Shown here piece after piece: positions 8,538-16,411 of a stretch of 64,000 nt of DNA. The notes under the pieces were generated by a model. That model worked only from the letters and a program-made list of their open reading frames with translations. It was not told where the DNA came from and made no database searches. This DNA comes from Clostridium drakei (GTDB lineage: Bacteria > Bacillota > Clostridia > Clostridiales > Clostridiaceae), in assembly GCF_000633595.2 (NCBI RefSeq), contig NZ_JIBU02000003.1, positions 1 through 64,000 of the forward strand, given 5' to 3'. The position numbers were made by a program, and so were the translations under genes. The stretch's first letter is position 1; the number at the start of each line of letters is the position of its first letter.

Positions 8538-9803
8538 ATGTATAATATGAAAAAATTAAAACGCACTTTAACAGTTGTAATTGGTGTAGTTGTAGCATCT
8601 CAGATTTATTTTGGATTTTTAATTCAAGATTTTACTATAGCTCTTTCAGCAATTATATTTTCTGTATTTCTTTATAATTATACTGAATTGAATCCAATAG
8701 TAACAGCAATAGTTACAGGAGTTTCTACAACACTTTATAGGTCAGTATGGATTTATTGTAGCAACATGGATATTATGAAAACCATTAAAATAACTACACC
8801 AGAAATAATGTTTTATGCTACTTTTGGGTGTCTATTTTACTTCTTATACTATAGGAGTAAAAATAAAGATTTAACTAAATTTATACTTTCAGTATTTTGG
8901 TGTGATTTTATTTCAAATGTTGTTGAAATAAGTATTAGAACTAGAACCAATGGAGAAAACAGTAATATGATTAAAGCTCTTTTAATAGTAGCTTGTGTAA
9001 GAACTCTAGTGACTTTGATTATATTAATGTTAATGAAATATTATAAATCATTTCTTGTAAAAGAAGAACATGAGGAACGTTACAGAAAATTGATATTGTT
9101 AACTTCAAGTTTTAAGAGTGAAATATATTTTATGAATAAAAATGCAGCTGAAATAGAAGATGTAATGAAAAAGTCATTTTCAGCATATGAAATTGTTTCT
9201 AAAAATAATTATCCTGGAGAACTGAAAAATCTCACGCTTGATATTGCTAAAGATATTCATGAGATTAAAAAAGATTACATTAGAGTTATGAGAGGACTTG
9301 AAGAGATGTCTAATGAAAAAATAGATGTTGAGCATATGAAAATAAAGGATGTTATAAGTATTTTAGAAATATATACGAAAGATTATATAGTTGTAAAAAA
9401 ATTAAATATAGAACTTGATTTTAAAGTGGAATGTAATTTTTATGTTTCTCAGCATTTTTATTTGGTATCAATAATAAGAAATCTTATTTTTAATGGTATA
9501 GAAGCTATAGATAATAAAGAAAAGGGATTAATTAAATTGCGAATTGAAAAGCAAGAATGTGAATATATTTTTATTGTAACTGATAATGGGACAGGTATAA
9601 ATGATGGGAACTTAGATTTTATATTTAATCCTGGTTTTTCTACAAAGTACGATAAAAGTGGCAGTATATGTAGAGGAATAGGTCTTACATTAGTAAAGGA
9701 TTTAGTTCAAGATATTTTTAAAGGGAGTATATATGTTGAGTCTGTAGAAAATGAAGGTACAACCTTCACAGTAAAAATACCAACAAGTTCATTTAGGGGG
9801 TAA
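8538..9803 (+). CDS. Membrane sensor histidine kinase, GlnK (YcbA)-like
   Basis: This 421-residue two-component sensor has about six N-terminal membrane helices (residues 5-175), no obvious extracellular domain, a dimerisation region with the phospho-acceptor in DIHEIKKD (H241), and a C-terminal HATPase with N box RNLIFNGIEAID, G1 box DNGTGI and G2 box RGIGLTLV. The architecture and the YcbB-type partner resemble Bacillus GlnK, which senses glutamine. Two in-frame ATGs compete, at 8538 and 8547; AAAGGAA sits 2 and 11 nt away, so neither has ideal spacing. The response-regulator gene follows after 5 bp. The glutamine link is inferred from family and partner. Confidence 0.75.
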   Translation: MYNMKKLKRTLTVVIGVVVASQIYFGFLIQDFTIALSAIIFSVFLYNYTELNPIVTAIVTGVSTTLYRSVWIYCSNMDIMKTIKITTPEIMFYATFGCLFYFLYYRSKNKDLTKFILSVFWCDFISNVVEISIRTRTNGENSNMIKALLIVACVRTLVTLIILMLMKYYKSFLVKEEHEERYRKLILLTSSFKSEIYFMNKNAAEIEDVMKKSFSAYEIVSKNNYPGELKNLTLDIAKDIHEIKKDYIRVMRGLEEMSNEKIDVEHMKIKDVISILEIYTKDYIVVKKLNIELDFKVECNFYVSQHFYLVSIIRNLIFNGIEAIDNKEKGLIKLRIEKQECEYIFIVTDNGTGINDGNLDFIFNPGFSTKYDKSGSICRGIGLTLVKDLVQDIFKGSIYVESVENEGTTFTVKIPTSSFRG

Positions 9804-9808
9804 GTATA

Positions 9809-10639
9809 ATGCAATATTATATTATTGATGATGACGTGAGCATTGTTAAGATATTGACTAATTTACTTGAAGAAAATGGGTCAGGTGAAGTGATAGGAAG
9901 TTCCAATGATGGGGAAACAGCTCTTAGAGAAATATTAGTTTGTAATCCGGATATTGTATTGGTTGATTTGCTTTTGCCTAAGCTAGATGGCAATAGTTTA
10001 GTAAGAGAAGTAAAGTTATTGAAACCGAAAATTAAATTTATAATGATTTCACAGGTATCAGATGTAAAATTGGTAGCAGATTCCTATAATTCTGGTATTG
10101 AGTTTTTTATTAATAAACCTATTAATAAAATTGAAGTTGAAAAGGTTACAAGTAAGGTAGCCGAAAGAATTGAAATTGAAAATATGCTTAATAATATAAA
10201 AAAAGTATTTAAAGATGTTAGTCCTCAAAAAAAGTCACAAGATAATAATATTAAGATAATCAAACATGTTTTAAGTAGATTTGGAATGTTAGGTGAAAAA
10301 GGAACAAATGATATTATAAAAATTTGCATTTATTTATTGGAAACCAAAAAATCATTTGATGAATGTAATTTTAATGAATTAAGTTCTATGCTTGGAGACA
10401 ATCCTAAAACAATACAACAAAGAATAAGAAGAGCAATTAAGACTGGGCTAACTAATCTTGCATATATAGGAATAGAAGACTATTATAATGAAAGTTTTCA
10501 AGATTACTCGAAGGGTATGTTCGATTTTGCAAGTGTTAAAGCTGAAATGGATTATATAAAGGGAAAAAACAAAACTGGTGGAAAGGTAATAATAAATAAA
10601 TTCTTTGAAGGATTATTACTTCAGTGTGAAGAGTACTAG
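9809..10639 (+). CDS. Response regulator, GlnL (YcbB)-like
   Basis: This 276-residue protein has a receiver domain at residues 1-120, with the acidic pocket D7-D9, phospho-acceptor D53 in VLVDLLLPKLDG and the conserved lysine in NKPINK. The C-terminal half (about 150-276) matches the YcbB-type DNA-binding region of GlnL-like regulators, including the helical stretch DNPKTIQQRIRRAIK. The RBS GGGGG lies in the end of the kinase gene, so translation is probably coupled. The likely target is the permease gene downstream, whose promoter region carries a 10-bp tandem repeat of the type GlnL is reported to bind. Confidence 0.8.
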   Translation: MQYYIIDDDVSIVKILTNLLEENGSGEVIGSSNDGETALREILVCNPDIVLVDLLLPKLDGNSLVREVKLLKPKIKFIMISQVSDVKLVADSYNSGIEFFINKPINKIEVEKVTSKVAERIEIENMLNNIKKVFKDVSPQKKSQDNNIKIIKHVLSRFGMLGEKGTNDIIKICIYLLETKKSFDECNFNELSSMLGDNPKTIQQRIRRAIKTGLTNLAYIGIEDYYNESFQDYSKGMFDFASVKAEMDYIKGKNKTGGKVIINKFFEGLLLQCEEY

Positions 10640-10703
10640 AAAAGTTGTTAAATATTGGATGATAATGATTACAGATTATGGTCATAATCACATAATATTC
10701 AAT

Positions 10704-10750
10704 AAAATACTTTTAAAAATTCTAAATTTTTAAAAGTATTTTATTTTTTT
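10704..10750 (+). terminator. Terminator after the two-component operon
   Basis: A very AT-rich stem (AAAATACTTTTAAAAAT against ATTTTTAAAAGTATTTT) with a tiny loop is followed by TATTTTTTT. It isolates the permease transcript from the regulator operon. Confidence 0.75.
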
Positions 10751-10758
10751 GTTAAGTA

Positions 10759-10798
10759 TTTTGAAGCCATTTGAAGCCATTTGAAGTATTTTGTAGTC
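10759..10798. repeat. Four tandem 10-bp repeats, probable regulator binding site
   Basis: Four contiguous decamers, TTTTGAAGCC, ATTTGAAGCC, ATTTGAAGTA and TTTTGTAGTC, give a TTTTG/ATTTG core once per helical turn. A degenerate fifth unit may precede them at 10749-10758. The last copy ends 7 bp before the candidate -10 (10806-10811), so the array covers the -35 region. The direct repeat reported for Bacillus GlnL, TTTTGT-N4-TTTTGT, has the same 10-bp period and core. Binding by the adjacent regulator is inferred. Confidence 0.6.
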
Positions 10799-10805
10799 AA
10801 TCTAT

Positions 10806-10811
10806 TATAAT
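10806..10811 (+). promoter_or_regulatory. Candidate -10 element of the permease
   Basis: This is a perfect TATAAT without a good -35 at 17 bp, where the tandem repeats lie instead. That layout fits an activator-dependent promoter. Confidence 0.45.
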
Positions 10812-10913
10812 CAATTATGCAATTACTAATAAATTTAATTGCAATTTATCTAATTGAAAAACTAATTACTCAAATAAATTTTTTATTTATATTTTATTAA
10901 GGGAGGTCATCAT

Positions 10914-12341
10914 ATGAAATTATTTGCTAGAAAAAAAGACGTAAACTCTATTTTAGACAATAATAAGAGTAGCTCTGTAGAGCGAACTTTAAGTGCATTT
11001 GATGTAACTATAATGAGTATTGGCGCAACAATTGGAACTGGAGTAATGGTATTAGCAGGTGTTGTAGCTGCAAGAGATGCAGGTCCTGCTGTAGTTTTAT
11101 CATTTATTGCATCTGCAATTGCTTGTACACTTGTAGCTTTATGTTATTCTGAATTTGCATCGTCAATTCCAACATCAGGAAGCGCATATGCTTATATCTA
11201 TGTATCTTTAGGTGAATTTATTGCTCATTTAGTTGGCTGGACACTCTTTATTGGATATACGGTGCTCGCAGCAACTGTAGCCAGTGGTTGGTCATCATAT
11301 TTTATTAGTTTATTAAAAGAATTTGGAATTAAGTTGCCAGCTGCCTTTTCAAGCATTCCAAGTCAAGGTGGAATAATGAATATTCCAGCAGTTGTTGTAG
11401 TGCTAATTATTGCTTTCTTATTATCCAGAGGAACAAAGGAAAGTAAAAAAATAAATAATTTTATGGTATTCACAAAACTTGCTGTTATAGCTTTATTTAT
11501 AATTGTAGGTGCATTTTTTATAAAGCCAGTAAGATGGCAGCCATTTATGCCGTTTGGTTTTAAAGGTGTATTTGCTGGTGCAGCATCTGTATTCCTTGCT
11601 TTTGCTGGTTTTGATGCAGTTTCAACTTCTGCTGAGGAAGTAAAAGATCCTCAAAAGAACCTACCAAGAGGTATTATTGGTTCAATGCTAGGATGTGCAT
11701 TTATATATGTTATAGTTAGTTTAGTTTTAACTGGAATGGTTGATTATAGAAATTTAAATGTTGGTGATGCTATGGCTTATGCATTAAGTTCTACAGGTCA
11801 AAGCTGGGCAGCTTCTTTACTTTCAGTAGGTGCGGTTATAGGGATTTTGGCTGTAGTACTTGCATACGTTTACGGAGCATCACGTATATTATTCTCAATG
11901 AGTCGTGATAAATTGCTTCCAGGAAAGTTTTCTAGTGTAAATAAAGAAACAAATGTTCCTGTATTTTCAACTTGGGTAGTAGGATGTTTAGGTGCTATAT
12001 TAGCTGGTGTTGCGGATATAAAACAATTAGCAGATTTGACAAACATGATTCTTCTAGCAGCATTCTCGCTTGTGGCTATATCTATAATTGTGCTTAGAAA
12101 AACTCATCCAAAATTAGAAAGAAAATTTACAGTACCTTTAGTTCCAGTTCTACCTTTAATTGCAGTAGTATGTTGTGTATTCCTTATGCTTAGCTTATCA
12201 AAAACAACATGGGTATACTTCGGTGTATCAGTTGCATTAGGTATAATTGTTTATGCAACGTATTCACACAAGCATAGTTTATTGCAAGAAGGCGATGGCA
12301 GCTTTAGTAAAGCAGGAGAAACAGAAAGAAAAGGTGCTTAA
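10914..12341 (+). CDS. APC-superfamily amino-acid permease (YfnA/CAT-like)
   Basis: This 475-residue protein has about 12 membrane helices and conserved family motifs: IGATIGTGVMVLAGVVA in helix 1, FAGFDAVSTSAEEVKDPQKN in the helix 6-7 region, and ASRILFSMSRD later. It most resembles YfnA/cationic-amino-acid-type carriers. A strong RBS, GGGAGG, precedes the ATG. It lies just downstream of the GlnK/GlnL-like pair and behind the tandem repeat, so it is probably the transporter that system controls, with glutamine or glutamate as possible substrates. It is monocistronic, with its own terminator. Confidence 0.8.
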   Translation: MKLFARKKDVNSILDNNKSSSVERTLSAFDVTIMSIGATIGTGVMVLAGVVAARDAGPAVVLSFIASAIACTLVALCYSEFASSIPTSGSAYAYIYVSLGEFIAHLVGWTLFIGYTVLAATVASGWSSYFISLLKEFGIKLPAAFSSIPSQGGIMNIPAVVVVLIIAFLLSRGTKESKKINNFMVFTKLAVIALFIIVGAFFIKPVRWQPFMPFGFKGVFAGAASVFLAFAGFDAVSTSAEEVKDPQKNLPRGIIGSMLGCAFIYVIVSLVLTGMVDYRNLNVGDAMAYALSSTGQSWAASLLSVGAVIGILAVVLAYVYGASRILFSMSRDKLLPGKFSSVNKETNVPVFSTWVVGCLGAILAGVADIKQLADLTNMILLAAFSLVAISIIVLRKTHPKLERKFTVPLVPVLPLIAVVCCVFLMLSLSKTTWVYFGVSVALGIIVYATYSHKHSLLQEGDGSFSKAGETERKGA

Positions 12342-12437
12342 TTATTTTAATAACTATGTAAAAAAATAAAATTATTTATAAATGCAATTTAAAAGATGGA
12401 AAAGACAGACTTTTACAAATCAATAAATTATTAAAAA

Positions 12438-12480
12438 AAATGACTTTAGCTTGAAAATATATGCTAGAGTCATTTTTATT
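12438..12480 (+). terminator. Terminator after permease
   Basis: AAATGACT-TTAGC pairs with GCTAG-AGTCATTT around a loop of about 12 nt, followed by TTATT. Confidence 0.7.
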
Positions 12481-12531
12481 ATTTTGATTAGTTATTATCA
12501 ATATTTATATTAGAAAATTCCATATAGGTAT

Positions 12532-12561
12532 TTTACATATAAAGGTAGCGCATGATACAAT
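12532..12561 (+). promoter_or_regulatory. Candidate promoter for rnz
   Basis: TTTACA (12532-12537) and TACAAT (12556-12561) are 18 bp apart, 57 bp before the rnz start. Confidence 0.45.
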
Positions 12562-12618
12562 TAAATTATGTAAAAACGATATGATAAAAATAAGTAATTT
12601 TAAGAAAAGAGGTACGTT

Positions 12619-13542
12619 ATGGTCGATATTTGCTTGCTTGGGTGTGGTGGGAATGTGCCTACACCTAATAGAAATCTAACTTCACTCTTAATATCCTATA
12701 AAGGTGAAAAAATTTTAATAGATTGTGGAGAAGGAACTCAAGTATCTATGAAAATTTTAGGTTGGGGATTTAAAGATATAAGTGTAATTTGTTTCACTCA
12801 TTATCATGCTGATCATGTAATTGGACTTCCTGGACTTTTGCTTACTATAGCAAATTCTGGACGCAAAGAACCTTTATATATAGTTGGACCGGAAGGGTTA
12901 AGTAGAGTTGTAAAAGGACTTACAGTAGTATCTCCAGTGCTTCCTTATTATGTAGATTTAATAGAACTTCCAACTAATGATGAAAATTATTTTGAAGATA
13001 AAATAATTCAAATTGGCAATATGGGATTATATGCACAACCTGTATACCATACTATGCCTTGTCTTGCTTACAGCGTAAACGTAAATAGAAGTAGAAAATT
13101 TAATGTTGAAAAAGCAAAGATTAATAATGTACCTCTAAGTTTATGGAATTTACTTCAAAAGGGAGAGCTTATAAAAAAAGATGGAAAAGTATACACGCCA
13201 GATATGGTATTGGGTGAAGAACGAAGAGGATTAAAATTAAGCTATTGTACAGATACAAGACCTACAAAAGAACTTGTTTCATTTGTAAAAAAATCAGATT
13301 TATTTGTATGTGAAGGAATGTATGGAGACGATGAAAAACTTCCCAAAGCATTGGAAAATAGACATATGCTTTTTTCGGAAGCTGCTCTAATTGCAAGAGA
13401 AGCTGAAGTGAAAGAATTGTGGCTTACTCATTTTAGTCCATCACTTGCAAATCCTGAAGATTATATTTTAAATACAAAAAATATATTTGAAAATACTTTC
13501 TTAGGAGAAGATAGAAAAATATCAACTTTAAATTTTGAGTAA
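12619..13542 (+). CDS. rnz: Ribonuclease Z (tRNA 3'-end endonuclease)
   Basis: tRNase Z cuts tRNA precursors on the 3' side of the discriminator base. The 307-residue length is standard for the short form. The metallo-beta-lactamase motif HYHADH (61-66) supplies the two-zinc site. Further ligands are visible in [16 protein letters not shown] and the C-terminal LTHFSP. The ATG follows AAAAGAGGTACGTT. It appears monocistronic, and its 3' end converges with the candidate minus-strand RNA that ends about 7 bp away. Confidence 0.93.
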   Translation: MVDICLLGCGGNVPTPNRNLTSLLISYKGEKILIDCGEGTQVSMKILGWGFKDISVICFTHYHADHVIGLPGLLLTIANSGRKEPLYIVGPEGLSRVVKGLTVVSPVLPYYVDLIELPTNDENYFEDKIIQIGNMGLYAQPVYHTMPCLAYSVNVNRSRKFNVEKAKINNVPLSLWNLLQKGELIKKDGKVYTPDMVLGEERRGLKLSYCTDTRPTKELVSFVKKSDLFVCEGMYGDDEKLPKALENRHMLFSEAALIAREAEVKELWLTHFSPSLANPEDYILNTKNIFENTFLGEDRKISTLNFE

Positions 13543-13548
13543 CATTAA

Positions 13549-14006
13549 GAAAAAATATATAGCAGCTGGTTCGTATATGCCCTTATCATATACATAGCAG
13601 CTGCTAAGTAGATCCTAATTCAATAAACTCATTTTCAACTATTTGAATTCTAACAACCATCCTTTCTATAGTAATCATCTAAAATCCTGAATAACCATAA
13701 CAGGTACATAGAAAAATTTACTTTTATTGATCTCGATTTAACTTAACAATACATTCAATACTTTAACTTAGTATATTAAAAAACATACTTATAAAAATTA
13801 GAATAGAAAGATTAAATTTAAGGGAATATATTATTTGAATTAGAACCTACTAGACATAATATAAAAAATATTAAATGCCCATTGGTATATTCCTCTTCTT
13901 TCTACAGATTAAAATATTGAATAAAACTTTAAGTTTCTGGCGGTATCACCTCGATCCTATTTATTATCAATAGATATGTTCTTGTGTCTAGAGGTTGTCT
14001 ATTGAT
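13549..14006 (-). ncRNA. Candidate structured non-coding RNA, about 460 nt
   Basis: No gene of normal size fits this 568-bp gap, yet the minus strand has a near-consensus promoter (14014-14042), a predicted 5' end near 14006 and a hairpin-plus-U-run terminator (13553-13605). The 5' end folds as ATCAATAGA paired with TCTATTGAT (14006-13998 with 13974-13966). Its loop holds ACCUC, able to pair with GAGGU at 13952-13948, an H-type pseudoknot. A 16-bp helix joins 13850-13835 to 13623-13608; it is fully paired only on the minus strand, where the two non-Watson-Crick positions become G-U. An 8-bp helix (13810-13803 with 13669-13662) nests inside. A 24-codon frame (13678-13604, AGGA upstream) could instead be a small peptide gene. 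I recognise no known RNA family. Confidence 0.55.
13553..13605 (-). terminator. Minus-strand terminator of the candidate RNA
   Basis: AGCAGCT and GTATATG (13561-13579) pair with CATATAC and AGCTGCT (13587-13605) across a symmetric 5x5 internal loop and a 7-nt apical loop. On the minus strand it is followed by ATATATTTTTTCTT. The plus strand has no T tract, so it serves minus-strand transcription, although no minus-strand protein gene is present. Confidence 0.65.
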
Positions 14007-14013
14007 TAATTAG

Positions 14014-14042
14014 ATAATACTATATTCATTGACAAAAGTCAA
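14014..14042 (-). promoter_or_regulatory. Minus-strand promoter of the candidate RNA
   Basis: On the minus strand, TTGACT (14042-14037) and TATTAT (14019-14014) are separated by exactly 17 bp, each one mismatch from consensus. Initiation about 7 nt downstream would fall at the first base of the 5' stem. Confidence 0.6.
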
Positions 14043-14057
14043 TATTCTGAATAAAAT
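14029..14057 (+). promoter_or_regulatory. Plus-strand promoter of the yihY gene
   Basis: TTGACA (14029-14034) is a perfect -35, with TAAAAT (14052-14057) 17 bp downstream. The -35 forms half of the palindrome ATTGAC-AAAA-GTCAAT (14028-14043), whose other half is the -35 of the minus-strand promoter, so the two divergent promoters interlock. Confidence 0.6.
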
Positions 14058-14110
14058 AATTATTTTTAATTTTTAATAAACAATGGGAGGATTAAAGGAG
14101 CGATTATGTT

Positions 14111-14959
14111 ATGAGGCAACAAGTGATTAAAGATATTAAAAATTTAATGTTTAGATTCAATGAAGATGATGTATTGGCATTATCTTCTCAACTTGCATAC
14201 AGTTTAATATTTGCCTTTTTTCCATTCTTAATATTTCTCATGACTGTTCTAGGATATAGTTCTATTGATAGCCAAGATATTTTAGTGGGATTAAATAGGA
14301 TTATTCCACGAAGTGCCTTGGAGCTAATTAAGAATACTATAATAGAAGTGGTAGATTATAAAAATCCTCATCTAATGTCTTTTAGCTTAATCTTTACAAT
14401 ATGGTCAGCTTCAAGTGGCTTTAATGCTGTTATTAAAGGATTGAATAAAGCCTATGATGAGTTGGAACATAGAAGTTTCTTAAAAGTTCAATTCACTTCT
14501 GTATTGTGTACTATAGGATTAGTAATTGCAATATTTGCTATGATCTTTTTATTGGTTTTTGGTCAAATAATTGGAAATTCAATGGCATTCAATTTAGGGC
14601 TTTCAGAAGAATTTAAAATCCTTTGGAATGTAGTAAGATATATTATTATTATTACATTAACTGTTTTTGTATTGGCAGCGTTATATCATTATACTCCATG
14701 TAGAAGACTTACATGGAAAGAGGTAAGTTATGGCGCAATATTTGCTACAATTGGATTGATATCAGTATCAATTGGTTTTGCCTTTTATGTAAATAATTTT
14801 GGTAATTATTCTAAAATATATGGAAGTATTGGTGCTGTAATAATATTATTAACTTGGCTGTTTTTTATATCAATTACTGTGGTCATGGGAGGCGAGCTAA
14901 ATGCAACGTTAGCTTTCGATAGAGAGGGAAAGAAAAAAAATCATAAAAATATTTCTTAG
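14111..14959 (+). CDS. YihY/UPF0761-family membrane protein
   Basis: This 282-residue inner-membrane protein has about six helices. Conserved family features are AYSLIFAFFPFLIFL, WSASSGFNAVIKGLNKAYD, LYHYTPCRRLTWKEVSYGAI and the C-terminal TWLFFISITVVMGGELNAT. The family was once called ribonuclease BN, but that enzyme is a different protein and the real role is unclear; a transport-like membrane function is often assumed. AAAGGAG (14095-14100) precedes the ATG at 14111; an earlier ATG at 14106 is out of frame. It is monocistronic, sharing a divergent promoter region with the candidate RNA. Confidence 0.85.
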   Translation: MRQQVIKDIKNLMFRFNEDDVLALSSQLAYSLIFAFFPFLIFLMTVLGYSSIDSQDILVGLNRIIPRSALELIKNTIIEVVDYKNPHLMSFSLIFTIWSASSGFNAVIKGLNKAYDELEHRSFLKVQFTSVLCTIGLVIAIFAMIFLLVFGQIIGNSMAFNLGLSEEFKILWNVVRYIIIITLTVFVLAALYHYTPCRRLTWKEVSYGAIFATIGLISVSIGFAFYVNNFGNYSKIYGSIGAVIILLTWLFFISITVVMGGELNATLAFDREGKKKNHKNIS

Positions 14960-14970
14960 TATAATATATG

Positions 14971-15020
14971 AAAAAAGCTATGGAACTAAGGTTGTGAACC
15001 TATATTCCATGGCTTTTTTT
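14971..15020 (+). terminator. Terminator after yihY
   Basis: AAAAAAGC-ATGGAA pairs with TTCCAT-GGCTTTTTTT, with an inner AGGTT/AACCT stem, and ends in a strong T run. Confidence 0.85.
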
Positions 15021-15120
15021 AATTAAGATTGATAATTAATTTTATAGTATATAAAAAAAAAAATTAGTAATAATATAAAATGTATGTCTGAACTAAAAAC
15101 TTATTCTAGAGGGTGATAAA

Positions 15121-15708
15121 TTGAACCATAAAGACTATATGAGAAAAATTTATAAAAATTTTTATGATTTTATAACGGAATGTTCTAGTAAAGAATTAGA
15201 ATATTTTATTTTAGATTCTAAATTTACTACTTTTTTTAATACGAAAATAAGTGAAGTGATTAAAGAAATAGAAGATGAAGGAAAATCTAATATAGAAGCA
15301 ACTATAATATTTAGTACAAAAGGTGAAATAGCCTTAATAGATAGTTACATAGTAGGAAGGCATTTAGCTAACAGTTACAAAGTTTACATGGAACGACATT
15401 ATAAACAAGATTCTTTGAATAAAATAGTTAAATACATAGTAAACGGTAATAAAAAATCTAAAAAAGACTTTTTAATATTATCTTTTAGTGAATTAAATAA
15501 CACATTAAAAAGTATGTATAGTGATATAAAATGTAAAAAAGAAATAGCAGATAAGTATAAACAATTCTACAATTTGGAAAAGTATGAAGAGAATCAGTGT
15601 TTAGTATTAATTACAGCAATACTTGTATTGGAAGATATATGTAAATTTACAAGAATTGAGCAAGAAATTTTAATAGAAGCTATTAATTGTTATTTAAATA
15701 AAATGTAG
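15121..15708 (+). CDS. Uncharacterised 195-residue protein
   Basis: I do not recognise this family. It starts at TTG 15121 behind GAGGGTGA, with the stop at 15706-15708. The product is lysine- and glutamate-rich, has no signal peptide or membrane helix and appears mainly alpha-helical. The middle (TIIFSTKGEIALIDSYIVGRH) could be a short strand-helix unit. Composition and codon use match the neighbours, so it does not look recently acquired. It sits alone between the yihY terminator and a 209-bp gap. Confidence 0.6.
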   Translation: MNHKDYMRKIYKNFYDFITECSSKELEYFILDSKFTTFFNTKISEVIKEIEDEGKSNIEATIIFSTKGEIALIDSYIVGRHLANSYKVYMERHYKQDSLNKIVKYIVNGNKKSKKDFLILSFSELNNTLKSMYSDIKCKKEIADKYKQFYNLEKYEENQCLVLITAILVLEDICKFTRIEQEILIEAINCYLNKM

Positions 15709-15917
15709 TCAAAGTATTTGTAGTTTCGACAATACTAAACGTTAAAATATGAAAATTATTACATTTAAGGAATTTCAAAGTTGTTAGATTTGGTATTAGA
15801 AGCTTTTTGATGTCATATAAGAGGGATAAGTTATAATTAACATTATCATGAAATGACATATTTTTTTTAAAGTATGTGCTAATATAGTGTTGAAGTTGAT
15901 TATGGGGGGGCAAAATC

Positions 15918-16265
15918 ATGATAGTAGAAAATCTGGTTAGAACTCAAAAGACGGAAAAAATGAGGTATAATTATTTATACAGGTTGCTAAAAAGCAAACT
16001 TTCAATAACGTATGGAATAGATACCATAGAGGTACAGGCATATGGCATTGAAGTTGAAAGACAGGACTTTTTAGAGGATAAGTTAGTAAATATAGAAAGA
16101 GACTGTGTTAAAAGTATAAGTACTCAAAGGTATAAGGTTCATAATTTATTAAAATTGTTATATGATAATTGTGTATCACCTATACATTTAATTGAAGTGT
16201 TAGGTGAAAACATTGACGACTATATAGTTGATTTTGATAAAGAAATAAAATATATTGCTTATTAA
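15918..16265 (+). CDS. Small DUF6514-like clostridial protein
   Basis: This is a 115-residue soluble protein whose ATG is 8 nt downstream of GGGGGG. Its pattern, a basic N-terminal helix, the strand TYGIDTIEVQAYGIEVER, then a helical C terminus with SPIHLIEVLGENIDDY, fits the small DUF6514 family as I remember it, which is common in clostridia and has no known function. It precedes acpS but has its own terminator, so it is a separate transcript. Confidence 0.6.
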   Translation: MIVENLVRTQKTEKMRYNYLYRLLKSKLSITYGIDTIEVQAYGIEVERQDFLEDKLVNIERDCVKSISTQRYKVHNLLKLLYDNCVSPIHLIEVLGENIDDYIVDFDKEIKYIAY

Positions 16266-16279
16266 AATATTTACAAAAT

Positions 16280-16306
16280 GAAGAGGAAAAAATCCTCTTT
16301 TTTTCT
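16280..16306 (+). terminator. Terminator after the DUF6514-like gene
   Basis: AAGAGGA, AAAAA loop, TCCTCTT, then TTTTTC. Compact and strong. Confidence 0.85.
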
Positions 16307-16411
16307 TTGTAGTAGTAATTAAAGATAACAGTTTATACTTTTAAAATCAATAATTTTACTTTATTATATTAAGTAAGGCTAATATTTAATAAAACACATG
16401 GGGGTGATGTT

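Noticed and set aside
10674-10689. Small palindrome GATTATG-GT-CATAATC after the response regulator
   Set aside because: AT-rich, single copy and adjacent to the terminator; likely chance.
10751-10800. Tandem repeats before the permease as a CRISPR remnant
   Set aside because: The units are contiguous decamers without spacers, and no cas gene is present.
13940-13960. Minus-strand GGTGATACCGCC resembling the T-box antiterminator core
   Set aside because: It lies only about 55-65 nt from the predicted 5' end, lacks specifier-loop features and has no amino-acid gene downstream.
15810-15868. ATGTCAT/ATGACAT stem followed by eight T residues before the DUF6514-like gene
   Set aside because: Only 7 bp around a 36-nt loop, and it would block the gene's own leader; too weak to call a terminator.
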